Origin: Aeromicrobium sp. PE09-221
Lineage (GTDB): Bacteria > Actinomycetota > Actinomycetes > Propionibacteriales > Nocardioidaceae
Assembly: GCF_002174305.1 (NCBI RefSeq)
Contig: NZ_MIJB01000010.1
Location: 1 to 64,000 of the forward strand
DNA: 64,000 bases
Reading direction: 5' to 3'
The position numbers were made by a program, and so were the translations under genes. Under the pieces are notes generated by a model, which worked only from the letters and a program-made list of their open reading frames with translations, did no database searches and was not told the DNA's origin. Position 1 is the first letter of the stretch, and each line of letters opens with the position of its first letter. Below, in pieces: positions 44,592 through 52,699 of the stretch.

Positions 44592-44600
44592 GCTGCCTGA

Positions 44601-44644
44601 CGAAGGGCCGGGGACGCGCAGCGATGCCCGTCCCCGGCCCTTCG
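44601..44644 (+). terminator. pckG terminator
   Basis: CGAAGGGCCGGGGAC and GTCCCCGGCCCTTCG are perfect 15-bp arms with a 14-base loop, 9 bases after the pckG stop. Confidence 0.85.
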
Positions 44645-44730
44645 CGGGTTCCCCCGGCCCCGGACCGTGGCTCAGCGTCCACACGGCGGGGCGAACTGCA
44701 GCCAGCTCATCTCTGCCCCGTGATGACGGA

Positions 44731-44774
44731 GGATGTGCTTCTGTGGTTGTGATGGCGACCGCGGAAGCACATCG
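44731..44774. repeat. Family A palindromic repeat, copy 3
   Basis: A 44-bp copy: GGATGTGCTTCTGTGGTTG arm, loop TGATGG, CGACCGCGGAAGCACATC arm. It is preceded by GATGACGGA as in copy 2. It lies between pckG and the NUDIX gene, beyond the pckG terminator. Confidence 0.75.
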
Positions 44775-44827
44775 TCCGGGGGGCTCCCACGTGTCATGAC
44801 CGTGAGCGGTGATGGGATGCTCGGGGG

Positions 44828-45232
44828 GTGGAGCAGCGCGTTGTACGAGTCGCAGCGGCGATCATCCTCGACGATCAGGACCGGGTGCTCACCGTCCGCA
44901 AGCGCGGCACGTCGATGTTCATGCAACCCGGTGGCAAGCCGGAGCCGGGGGAGACGGCCTTGGACACGATCCGACGCGAGCTGGCCGAGGAGCTGTCCCT
45001 CGAGCTGGCACCCGATGAGCTGACCTATGTCGGGCGCTTCGTCGCTGAGGCGGCCAACGAGCCAGACCATCAGGTCGAGGCGGAGGCATTCCTCGTGGAT
45101 GTCCGGGGACCCGAGGTCGTCATCGCCGCCGAGATCGAGGAGCTGCGCTGGATCGAGCCGGCCGACCTCGAGCGCCTCCCGATCGCCCCGCTCAGCACCG
45201 ACCACCTGCTTCCGCTCGCCTGGCCCACCTGA
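44828..45232 (+). CDS. NUDIX hydrolase
   Basis: 134 residues with the full NUDIX box: G at GGKPEPGETALDTIRRELAE followed by ELSLEL, i.e. GX5EX7REUXEEXGU apart from the usual late G (S here). It hydrolyses a nucleoside diphosphate linked to some moiety; the early RVVRVAAAIILDDQDRVLTV resembles MutT-like housecleaning enzymes. GTG start. Alone between two dispersed hairpins. Confidence 0.9.
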   Translation: MEQRVVRVAAAIILDDQDRVLTVRKRGTSMFMQPGGKPEPGETALDTIRRELAEELSLELAPDELTYVGRFVAEAANEPDHQVEAEAFLVDVRGPEVVIAAEIEELRWIEPADLERLPIAPLSTDHLLPLAWPT

Positions 45233-45244
45233 CCGTACAGGTCC

Positions 45245-45304
45245 GACTTTTGCCGGGTTGTGGCCCTTTTCGAGGGCGAGAGAGGGCCACAACCCGGCAG
45301 AAGG
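45245..45304. repeat. Family B palindromic repeat, copy 2
   Basis: ACTTTTGCCGGGTTGTGGC and its near-complement GCCACAACCCGGCAGAAGGT form a 20-plus-bp stem. The core CTTTTGCCGGGTT is shared with 25225. It sits between convergent genes (NUDIX plus, ldh minus) and could terminate both. Confidence 0.75.
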
Positions 45305-45317
45305 TGGGCCGGAGGCC

Positions 45318-46286
45318 TTAGAGGCCGAGGGTGCGCTGAGTGGCGAGGAGCGCCTCTGCCGAGGCGTGGAGACCACGCTCCTCGGCGGCCGACATGGTCA
45401 GGTCCAGCACGTGCTCCACTCCGCGCGCCGTGACGACGCTCGGAACCGACAACGCCACCCCGTGGAGTCCCCGGTAGCCCCGGTGCACTGTGCTCACCGG
45501 CAGCACGGCGTGCTCATCGTGCAGGATCGCCTGAGCGATCCGCGCTCCGGCGAGACCGATCGCGTAGTTGGTCGCGCCCTTGCCCTCGATGACCCGATAG
45601 GCGGCGCCGCGGACGTCATCGGTGAGGCGCTCCAGCTCGCCATAGGAGAAGTGGTCGCCATCCGGCGATACCCAGTCCAGGATCGGCACCGGTCCAATGC
45701 GCGCCTGCGACCAGAGGGCGAACTCCGAATCGCCGTGCTCACCGACGATATCGGCGTGGACACTCGAGGCGGAGACGCCCGCCCGGTCGGCGAGCAGTCT
45801 ACGCAGTCGCGACGTGTCGAGCACGGTGCCGGAGGAGAAGATGCGCGCGGTGGGCAGATCGCTGATCTGCTGCGCAGCGACGGTGAGCACGTCGCACGGA
45901 TTGGTGACGATGCAGTAGACCGCGTCGGGGGCGTACTCGAGCAGCGTCGGCAGGAGGGTGCGCAGGATGCCGACATTCGTCTCGGCCAGATCGAGCCGGG
46001 TCTGTCCGGGCTTCTGCTTCGCCCCGGCCGTGATGATCACGAGCTGCGATCCCGCTGCCACCGCCGGATCTGCGCCCCCGGTCACCTGGCTGGCGCCCGT
46101 GAACTGCGTGCCGTGGGCGAGGTCGAGGACCTCGGCCTCGACCTTCGCCTCGTCGATGTCGTACAGCGCCACCTCGCGGGCGATACCGCGGATGAGCGCA
46201 GCATAGGCCAGGCTCGTGCCGACGCTCCCCGCCCCGACGACGGTCAGCTTGGCGTTCTGGCGGGCCAACGCGCCCGGCCTACTCAT
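45318..46286 (-). CDS. ldh: L-lactate dehydrogenase
   Basis: 322 residues: NAD-binding VVGAGSVGTSLAYAALIRGI, DIDEAKVEAEVLDLAHG, ITAGAKQKPGQTRLDL, and the active-site block DIVGEHGDSEFALWS with catalytic His; DTSRLR carries the substrate Arg. It reduces pyruvate to lactate with NADH. Malate dehydrogenase is less likely because of the K/Q at the specificity loop (AKQKPGQTR). The ATG overlaps the end of the ornithine aminotransferase gene by 8 bases, so the two are co-transcribed. Confidence 0.94.
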   Translation of the reverse strand: MSRPGALARQNAKLTVVGAGSVGTSLAYAALIRGIAREVALYDIDEAKVEAEVLDLAHGTQFTGASQVTGGADPAVAAGSQLVIITAGAKQKPGQTRLDLAETNVGILRTLLPTLLEYAPDAVYCIVTNPCDVLTVAAQQISDLPTARIFSSGTVLDTSRLRRLLADRAGVSASSVHADIVGEHGDSEFALWSQARIGPVPILDWVSPDGDHFSYGELERLTDDVRGAAYRVIEGKGATNYAIGLAGARIAQAILHDEHAVLPVSTVHRGYRGLHGVALSVPSVVTARGVEHVLDLTMSAAEERGLHASAEALLATQRTLGL

Positions 46287-47490
46287 CGAGGGCCTCGGCG
46301 AGCGCCGCGAGTGCCTGGTCGATCTCCTCGCGTTCGATCACCAGCGGGGGAGCCATGCGCAGGGTCCGCTCGTGGGTCTCCTTGCAGAGCACACCCCGAT
46401 CACGCAGCAGCATCGAGACCTCGCGGCCGGTCTTGGCGCGCGGGTCGATGTCGACCCCGGCCCAGAGTCCACGTCCACGTACCGCCGAGATCCCCTTGCC
46501 CTCGAGAGAGCGCAGCCCCGCGTGCAGGTGCTCGCCCAGCTCCTTGGCCCGCTGCTGGAACTCACCGGTGGAGAGCAGCTCCACGACGGCCCGGCCGACT
46601 GCGCAGGCCACGGGGTAGCCGCCGAAGGTCGAACCGTGCTGGCCCGGCTTCAGCACGCCGAGCACATCGGCACGTCCCACGACCGCCGAGACCGGGATGA
46701 TGCCTCCCCCGAGCGCCTTGCCGAGCGTGTACAGGTCGGCACGGACGCCCTCGTGATCGAGCGCGAACAGCGTGCCGGTGCGGGCCAGCCCGGACTGGAT
46801 CTCGTCCGCTACCAGCAGGACATTGTTCTCATCGCAGGCACTGCGGACATCGGACCAGAACCCCGCGGGCGGGACGATGACTCCCGCCTCACCCTGGATC
46901 GGCTCCATCAGCACCGCGGCGGTGTTGGGGCCGATGGCGGCGCGCACCGCGGAGGCGTCGCCATAGGGGACGGTCACGAAGCCGGGAGTGAACGGCCCGT
47001 AGTTGTCATGCGCGGCCGGGTCATCGGAGAAGGAGATGATCGTGGTGGTGCGGCCGTGGAAGTTATGGGTGGCGACGATGATCTCGGCCCGGTCGGTCTC
47101 CACCCCCTTGATCTCATAGGCCCATTTCCGGGCGATCTTGATGGCCGACTCGACCGCTTCGGCACCGGTGTTCATCGTCAGCACCATCTCGGTGCCGGTC
47201 AGGTCGGCGAGCTCCTCGCAGAAGAGACCGAACTGGTCGTTGTGGAAGGCCCGGGAGGTGAGGGTGAGCCGGTCGAGCTGCTGGTGAGCCGCGTCGATCA
47301 GCCGCCGATTGCGGTGGCCGAAGTTCAGTGCGGAGTATCCGGAGAGGAAGTCCAGATACCGGCGTCCGTCGACATCGGTGACCCAGGCACCCTCCGCCTC
47401 GGAGATCACGACGGGCAGGGGGTGGTAGTTGTGCGCACCCCAGCGCTCGTCGCGAGCGATGTACTCGGCCGTCTGCTGCGTATCGGTCAT
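46279..47490 (-). CDS. rocD: Ornithine aminotransferase
   Basis: 403 residues, class III PLP aminotransferase. LSGYSALNFGHRNRRL, TMNTGAEAVESAIKIARKWAYEIKG, LLVADEIQSGLARTG and the PLP lysine in TLGKALGGG match ornithine-delta-aminotransferase closely. It converts ornithine and 2-oxoglutarate to glutamate semialdehyde and glutamate, linking arginine and proline metabolism. It forms an operon with ldh downstream, an unusual partner. Start ATG 47490. Confidence 0.94.
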   Translation of the reverse strand: MTDTQQTAEYIARDERWGAHNYHPLPVVISEAEGAWVTDVDGRRYLDFLSGYSALNFGHRNRRLIDAAHQQLDRLTLTSRAFHNDQFGLFCEELADLTGTEMVLTMNTGAEAVESAIKIARKWAYEIKGVETDRAEIIVATHNFHGRTTTIISFSDDPAAHDNYGPFTPGFVTVPYGDASAVRAAIGPNTAAVLMEPIQGEAGVIVPPAGFWSDVRSACDENNVLLVADEIQSGLARTGTLFALDHEGVRADLYTLGKALGGGIIPVSAVVGRADVLGVLKPGQHGSTFGGYPVACAVGRAVVELLSTGEFQQRAKELGEHLHAGLRSLEGKGISAVRGRGLWAGVDIDPRAKTGREVSMLLRDRGVLCKETHERTLRMAPPLVIEREEIDQALAALAEALDE

Positions 47491-47573
47491 GGCCCCACAC
47501 TAGGCAGGCTGATCGGTCGAGACCAGCACGCCGGTATCCTCGAGGTGCCCCTACCTCTTCCTCTGGAGTCGTC

Positions 47574-48095
47574 ATGTCCGCGGCGCGCCGCCGTCTGTTG
47601 ATCCTGTCGCTCGCCGCGACCGTGCTGCTGCTCGGCACCCCGGCGGCCGCGACATCCGAAGGCCCTGTGTCCGTCGATCCCGGTGATGGCGCCGAGCTGG
47701 ACGATGTGCCGTCGGCCGTCACCTTCACCTTCGACGAGCCGGTGAGCGATCCCGCCTACGCGAGCGTCGTCGTGGACGGCCATCCGGTGACGTTGCCGGC
47801 AGGTGACCCGGTGGTCGAGGGCGACCGCGTCGTCGTAGACCTCTCGGGTGTCGAGACCGCGGGGCGCGACTGGCTGGTCGCCTACCGCGTCCCGGCAGGG
47901 AGCGGCGTGCTGGAAGGCAGCACCCGTTTCTCGGTACCCACCGCCGAGGTCAACGATGAGCCGATCGGCCAGGGCGCGCAGGAGGACGAGAGCATCTGGG
48001 GCACGCCCTGGCCCTGGGCCGGGATCGTCGTGTTGGTGCTGGTGATCGCGGTCGTGCTCGCCCGCGGCGGCCGGCGGGAGAGGGACCCGCGATGA
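47574..48095 (+). CDS. CopC-domain protein lacking copper ligands
   Basis: 173 residues: signal peptide (about 1-26, ending TPAAA), a CopC-like beta domain (SVDPGDGAELDDVPSAVTFT, FDEPVSDPAYASVVVDG), and a C-terminal transmembrane helix (about 145-163) with RRERD tail. Unlike typical CopC it has no His at the mature N-terminus, and the usual DGH block near YRV is replaced by PAGSG, so the Cu(II) site is probably absent. The next gene (CopD/CtaG) overlaps by four bases. Confidence 0.85.
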   Translation: MSAARRRLLILSLAATVLLLGTPAAATSEGPVSVDPGDGAELDDVPSAVTFTFDEPVSDPAYASVVVDGHPVTLPAGDPVVEGDRVVVDLSGVETAGRDWLVAYRVPAGSGVLEGSTRFSVPTAEVNDEPIGQGAQEDESIWGTPWPWAGIVVLVLVIAVVLARGGRRERDPR

Positions 48096-50029
48096 GACAG
48101 ACGGTCCGGCTCGCTGCCGCGGGCCTCATCGTGGCGCTCGCCGTCGTGGCACTCGCCTTGATGATCCCGGGCAACGCACCTGAGCCGGCCCCGCCGGGGA
48201 TCCCTGATCCCGGTCAGCTGGTCGGCTGGGGACTCCCCGTCGCCCGGCTCACGGCCGATATCGCCTCCCTCGCCACCACCGGATTCCTGCTCACGGCCGT
48301 CATTCTGCTGCCGTCCGGCCCGCGTCTCGAGGGACTCTCGGTCCAGGCGGTGCGGATCGCGTCGTGGTTCGCGTTCACCTGGGGGACGGCGTCGGCCATC
48401 CTGCTCGTGCTCAATGTGGCCGATGTCTTCGCCCGGACCCTCGGTGATCTGAATATCGATCTGATCGCCTCCTTCGTGCTGGACTTCGGGCCAGGCAGGG
48501 CACTCGCTCTGCAGGCTCTCGGTGCCTTCATCGTCGCGGTGACGTGCCGTTGGACCCTCGGGATCCGCCCGCTGGCCGTGACCCTCGGCATCGCCCTGGC
48601 GGCGGTCGTCCCCGTCGCCCTCGCCGGCCACGCCGCCAATGCCGGCTCGCACACGCTGGCCGTGTTCAGTCTGATGCTGCACCTGCTCGGCGTGATGGTG
48701 TGGGTCGGTGGACTCCTCGCGCTCGGCTGGGTCGCCCTGCGTGGCAGCCGACGCCTCGACGAGGCAGTCGAGCGTTATTCCACCATCGCGCTGTGGGCCT
48801 TCGCCACCGTAGGCGTGTCCGGGGTCGTCAACGCCTCGATCCGTCTCGGCAGCTGGAGCGAGATCGCCACCGACTACGGCGCGCTCGTGGTGGTCAAGAC
48901 GGTCGCCTTCGTGGCGCTCGGCGTCTTCGGATGGGCCCAGCGACGGCGCATCGTCGCCCGGGGGGCAGGATTCGCGAGACTCGCGGTGACCGAGGTCTTC
49001 ATCATGGTCGCGACGATCGCCGTGGCCGTGGTCCTCTCGCGGACACCGACCCCCGTCGGGGAGGATGTCCTCCAGACCCCCGCCGAGCGTCTGCTCGGCG
49101 GGCCGATGCCGCCCCCGCCGAGCGTGCGCGAGATCTTCCTGGGATTCAATCCGAACGGATTCGGGCTCGCCTTCGTCGCTTTCGCGGTCTCGCTCTACGC
49201 CTGGGGACTCATCGTGCTGCACCGGCGCGGCGACCGTTGGCCCATCGCCCGCACGGCCTCATGGTTCACCGGGGTCGTCATCGTGGCGTGGGCGACCTTC
49301 GGTGGTATCGGTCAGTACTCGCACGTGATGTTCAGCTGGCACATGGTGTCGCACATGATGCTGTCGATGATCGCGCCGATCTTCCTGGTGCTCGCGGCGC
49401 CCATGACCCTCGCGCTGCGGACGCTGCCCGGTGCCCGGCGGCCGGGTGAGCAGTCGCCGCGGGCTCTGCTGATGGCCTTCCTGCACTCGCGGGTCGCGCG
49501 CTTCTTCACCCATCCGGTGGTCTCGGCCGCGATCTTCATGGGCAGTCTCTATGTGCTCTACTTCAGCGATCTCTTCGGTACGCTCATGCAGTCGCATTCC
49601 GGACATGTGTTCATGGAATTGCACTTCCTGCTGGCTGGAGTGCTCTTCTACTACGTCGTCATCGGGGTCGACCCTTCTCCGCGCCCTGTGCCGGCGCTCG
49701 TGCGCTTCGGGCTGCTGATGGTCTCGATCCCCTTCCACGCTTTCTTCTCGGTGGCGGTCATGAGTGCCAGCTATGTGATCGCCGAGAGCTTCTACGAGGT
49801 GCTCGACCGGCCCTATGCGACCGACCTGCTGCACGATCAGTACGTCGGCGGCGGGATCGCCTGGGCGACTGGCGAGGTCCCTCTCGTCCTGGTGTTGATC
49901 GCGATCTTCGTCCAGTGGGTCCGATCGGACGCGCGGGAGGCGAGCCGTCACGATCGCCAGGCCGACCGGGATGCCGATGCCGAGCTCGAGCGCTACAACG
50001 CGTACCTCGAGTCGCTCGATCGGGAATGA
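48092..50029 (+). CDS. CopD-CtaG fusion: copper/cytochrome oxidase assembly membrane protein
   Basis: 645 residues with many transmembrane helices in two parts. The first half is CopD-like (HLLGVMVWVGGLLALGWVAL, DYGALVVVKTVAFVALGVFG). The second half is CtaG-like (SHVMFSWHMVSHMMLSMIAP, FMELHFLLAGVLFYYVVIGV), followed by a charged C-terminal tail. The fusion is common in actinobacteria and is thought to supply copper to cytochrome c oxidase. It overlaps the CopC gene (ATGA). A hairpin terminator and a further long inverted repeat follow. Confidence 0.92.
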   Translation: MRQTVRLAAAGLIVALAVVALALMIPGNAPEPAPPGIPDPGQLVGWGLPVARLTADIASLATTGFLLTAVILLPSGPRLEGLSVQAVRIASWFAFTWGTASAILLVLNVADVFARTLGDLNIDLIASFVLDFGPGRALALQALGAFIVAVTCRWTLGIRPLAVTLGIALAAVVPVALAGHAANAGSHTLAVFSLMLHLLGVMVWVGGLLALGWVALRGSRRLDEAVERYSTIALWAFATVGVSGVVNASIRLGSWSEIATDYGALVVVKTVAFVALGVFGWAQRRRIVARGAGFARLAVTEVFIMVATIAVAVVLSRTPTPVGEDVLQTPAERLLGGPMPPPPSVREIFLGFNPNGFGLAFVAFAVSLYAWGLIVLHRRGDRWPIARTASWFTGVVIVAWATFGGIGQYSHVMFSWHMVSHMMLSMIAPIFLVLAAPMTLALRTLPGARRPGEQSPRALLMAFLHSRVARFFTHPVVSAAIFMGSLYVLYFSDLFGTLMQSHSGHVFMELHFLLAGVLFYYVVIGVDPSPRPVPALVRFGLLMVSIPFHAFFSVAVMSASYVIAESFYEVLDRPYATDLLHDQYVGGGIAWATGEVPLVLVLIAIFVQWVRSDAREASRHDRQADRDADAELERYNAYLESLDRE

Positions 50030-50033
50030 CGAC

Positions 50034-50061
50034 GGCGCCCGCCTCAGGTGGGGCGGGCGCC
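50034..50061 (+). terminator. CopD-CtaG gene terminator
   Basis: GGCGCCCGCC and GGCGGGCGCC pair as perfect 10-bp arms around an 8-base loop, starting 4 bases after the stop codon. Confidence 0.8.
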
Positions 50062-50084
50062 GGCACTTGTCACTCGTCTTCGCG

Positions 50085-50143
50085 TTGAGTGTGACGTTTG
50101 GACGGTCAAATGACTGTTTTCGCCGTCCAAACGTCACACTCAA
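50085..50143. repeat. Perfect 21-bp inverted repeat between convergent genes
   Basis: TTGAGTGTGACGTTTGGACG (50085) and its exact complement ending at 50143 enclose a 17-base loop with TTTT. It lies between the CopD-CtaG gene (plus) and sodA (minus). Unlike the other hairpins it is not GC-dominated and has no second copy in the window. Confidence 0.75.
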
Positions 50144-50197
50144 AGACTCCGCAGAGCTCCGTCCAGGGAGGTTCCCCCCCCACTCAACGCGTGCGGG

Positions 50198-50815
50198 TCA
50201 GAAGATGATCTGTCCGCCGGTGGTGGCGGCGGTGAAGCGTTCTTGGGCGTCGGCCCAGTTGGCGATATTCCAGAAGGCCTTGACGTAGTCGCCCTTGACG
50301 TTGAGGTAGTCCAGGTAGAAGGCGTGTTCCCACATGTCGAGCTGGGAGATCGGGATCAGCGTCGCGGGGATATTGGACTGCTGGTCATAGAGCTGGACGA
50401 TCACCAGACGCTGTCCGAGGGTGTCCCAGGCGGTGATGGCCCACCCCGATCCCTGGATGCCGAGGGCGACCTGCTCGAACTGGGCCCGGTAGGCGTCGAA
50501 GGAGCCGAAGTTGTCCTCGATCGCGGCCGCGAGCTCGCCGGTGGGCTTGTCGCCACCGTCCGGGGACAGGTTCTTCCAGAAGATCGAGTGGTTGATGTGG
50601 CCGCCGAGGTTGAACGCCAGGTTCTTCTCCAGCATGTTCACGGTGTCGAACTTCTCGTTCGCGCGGGCCTCTTCGAGCTTCTCCAGCGCGGTGTTCAGGC
50701 CGTTGACGTAGTTCTGATGGTGCTTGTCGTGATGCAGCTCCATGATCTTGCCCGAGATATGCGGGTCCAACGCCCCGTAATCATAGGGCAGATCCGGCAA
50801 AGTGTACTCAGCCAC
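50198..50815 (-). CDS. sodA: Superoxide dismutase (Fe/Mn)
   Basis: 205 residues: N-terminal [20 protein letters not shown] with metal His in [32 protein letters not shown], and the late [19 protein letters not shown] containing Asp and His ligands. Cytoplasmic; converts superoxide to peroxide, feeding the catalases in this window. [10 protein letters not shown] leans to the Mn form but does not prove it. The start is preceded by AGGAGG. A GCGAGCC/GGCTCGC hairpin lies in its leader (50832-50850). Confidence 0.96.
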   Translation of the reverse strand: MAEYTLPDLPYDYGALDPHISGKIMELHHDKHHQNYVNGLNTALEKLEEARANEKFDTVNMLEKNLAFNLGGHINHSIFWKNLSPDGGDKPTGELAAAIEDNFGSFDAYRAQFEQVALGIQGSGWAITAWDTLGQRLVIVQLYDQQSNIPATLIPISQLDMWEHAFYLDYLNVKGDYVKAFWNIANWADAQERFTAATTGGQIIF

Positions 50816-51003
50816 GCGTCCTCCTTCTATCGCGCGAGCCTCGGCGGCTCGCGTCAGAGCGTTATGGGGGAAGTAACACCCTCAGTCTCTCAGTCCTTCC
50901 CCGACTCGCAAGACCGGGATCACCCGGCGGCGCGTGCGGACCGCGCAAGGCCCGATACCCTAGGCTGTTCTGCAGACATCGGCGAGCTGACGAAGGAGGT
51001 CGG

Positions 51004-51591
51004 GTGACCGAGCGCAGTAGCGAACGGATATTCACCGTTCCCAACCTCTTGAGCTTCGTGCGGATCGCCCTGGTCCCGGTCTTCCTGTGGCTGGTGCTCG
51101 GGCCGCAGTGGGATGTCGCGGCGCTGGCGGTGCTCGTCGTCTCGGGCATCACGGACTATCTCGACGGCAAGATCGCCCGTTCGCTCGGGCAGACCTCTCG
51201 TCTGGGGGCGATCCTCGACCCGGTCGCCGACCGGCTCTACATCCTCGCGGTCGTCGTCGGCCTCGGCCTGCGCGACATCATCCCGTGGTGGTTGGCGATC
51301 ATCCTGCCGTTGCGCGATGTGCTGCTGTTCTCGCTGATCCCGTTCCTGCGCACCCGCGGCTACAGTGCTCTCCCCGTCCACTTCCTCGGCAAGGCGGCGA
51401 CGGCCGGCCTGCTCTACGCCTTCCCGCTGCTGCTGCTCGGCGACGGTGTCGGCGTCGTGGCCGATCTGGCCAATGTCTTCGGCTGGGCGTTCACGATCTG
51501 GGGTGTCGGCCTGTACTGGTGGGCGGGCATCCTCTACACCTTCCAGCTGCGGCACCTGATGTCCGCCACGCCCGCGGTGCGCTCGACATGA
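51004..51591 (+). CDS. CDP-alcohol phosphatidyltransferase
   Basis: 195 residues with several transmembrane helices and the complete catalytic pattern D-x2-DG-x2-AR-x8-G-x3-D-x3-D in DYLDGKIARSLGQ followed by GAILDPVADR. It joins a CDP-activated lipid to an alcohol acceptor. This copy heads the conserved actinobacterial block with DUF881 and sbp, so phosphatidylglycerophosphate or cardiolipin synthesis is likely but unproven. GTG start after AAGGAGG; a TAGGCT -10 lies at about 50961. The next gene overlaps (ATGA). Confidence 0.92.
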   Translation: MTERSSERIFTVPNLLSFVRIALVPVFLWLVLGPQWDVAALAVLVVSGITDYLDGKIARSLGQTSRLGAILDPVADRLYILAVVVGLGLRDIIPWWLAIILPLRDVLLFSLIPFLRTRGYSALPVHFLGKAATAGLLYAFPLLLLGDGVGVVADLANVFGWAFTIWGVGLYWWAGILYTFQLRHLMSATPAVRST

Positions 51592-52370
51592 CCGAGGGCC
51601 CGCGGACGGGGCCGCAAGGGGCCGAGTCCCTGCTGGACCGGATCTGGGACACCGCGCTGGAGGACGAGTACTACGCCCCGCATGATCGTCCGCCACGGCG
51701 GGCGCGCGCCCTCTCGGCGGTCACCATGCTGGCCTTCGGTCTGCTCATCGCCACGGCGGCGGTGCAGACACGGGTCGGGCAGCCCGCCAGCGACCTCGAG
51801 CGCGCTGCGGTCATCAGCGACATCGACCAACGGGAGGATCTGGTGGCATCGCAGCGCGCGCGGATCGAGGAGCTCACAGCAGAGGTCGAGGGTCTGCGGA
51901 CCGAGGCCGCGGTGCCGGGCGCCGGCGGTGAGCAGGGTGCGATCGCGGCCGCGGCGATGCCGGTCGAGGGTCCTGGGATCACGGTGACCGCGACATCCGG
52001 TGAGGGGGTCGGCGGCGAGATCACCGATCAGGACCTGCAACTGCTGGCGAACGGCCTGTGGTACGCCGGCGCGGAGGCGGTGTCGATCAACGGACAGCGT
52101 CTCGCCAGCACCACGGCGATCCGGTGGGCGGGGGAGTCGGTGACGGTCAACTTCCGACCCATCAACGAGCCTTACGAGATCGCGGCGATCGGTCCGGCGA
52201 GCCTGGGGGAGAGGTTGCGCGCCAATCCCTCCGGTCGCCACTGGGATCATCGCTCGGCCGAGAGCGGGGTCTCCTGGACAATCGAGGAGGCCGAGACGCT
52301 GCGACTCCCTGCGGCGCCCGACACGCGTCTGCGTCTGAACCAGGCGACGAAGCTGGAGGAGGCGCCATGA
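51588..52370 (+). CDS. DUF881 membrane protein (1)
   Basis: About 260 residues: cytoplasmic N-terminus, one transmembrane helix (about 40-60), a coiled-coil stretch (about 75-105, EDLVASQRARIEELTAEVEG) and the extracellular DUF881 domain (VEGPGITVTATSGEG, QLLANGLWYAGAEAVSINGQ). Function unknown. Start and stop overlap both neighbours by four bases (ATGA), so four genes to gcvH appear translationally coupled. A second DUF881 gene flanks sbp on the other side. Confidence 0.9.
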   Translation: MTEGPRTGPQGAESLLDRIWDTALEDEYYAPHDRPPRRARALSAVTMLAFGLLIATAAVQTRVGQPASDLERAAVISDIDQREDLVASQRARIEELTAEVEGLRTEAAVPGAGGEQGAIAAAAMPVEGPGITVTATSGEGVGGEITDQDLQLLANGLWYAGAEAVSINGQRLASTTAIRWAGESVTVNFRPINEPYEIAAIGPASLGERLRANPSGRHWDHRSAESGVSWTIEEAETLRLPAAPDTRLRLNQATKLEEAP

Positions 52371-52699
52371 TCCCCGTCATCGGTCTGGCGATCGGTATCG
52401 CGGCCGGCCTGGTGCTGCAGCCCACGGTGCCCGCCCCGCTGCAGCCCTATGTGCCGATCGCGATCATCGCGGCGCTCGATGCCGTGGTCGGCGCGGCACG
52501 GGCGATGGGCGAGAAGCGCTTCGATGACCGGGTCTTCGTGGTGTCCTTCGTCTCGAATGTGCTGATCGCCGCCGCGATGGTCTTCCTCGGCGACCAACTC
52601 GGTGTGGGCTCCCAGCTGTCCACCGGCGTCATCGTCGTGCTCGGCATCCGCATCTTCGCCAATGCCGCGGCGATTCGTAGGCAGATCTTCCATGCGTGA
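52367..52699 (+). CDS. sbp: Small basic protein Sbp (DUF1290)
   Basis: 110 residues, three hydrophobic segments, with PVIGLAIGIAAGLVLQPTVP and GIRIFANAAAIRRQIF, matching the Sbp/DUF1290 family. Named from the gene near cell-division loci in other Gram-positives; molecular role unknown. It lies exactly between two DUF881 genes, overlapping both. Confidence 0.92.
   Translation: MIPVIGLAIGIAAGLVLQPTVPAPLQPYVPIAIIAALDAVVGAARAMGEKRFDDRVFVVSFVSNVLIAAAMVFLGDQLGVGSQLSTGVIVVLGIRIFANAAAIRRQIFHA

Noticed and set aside
43401..44684. 427-codon minus-strand open frame opposite pckG
   Set aside because: Antisense shadow of pckG; it even reads through the pckG terminator hairpin.
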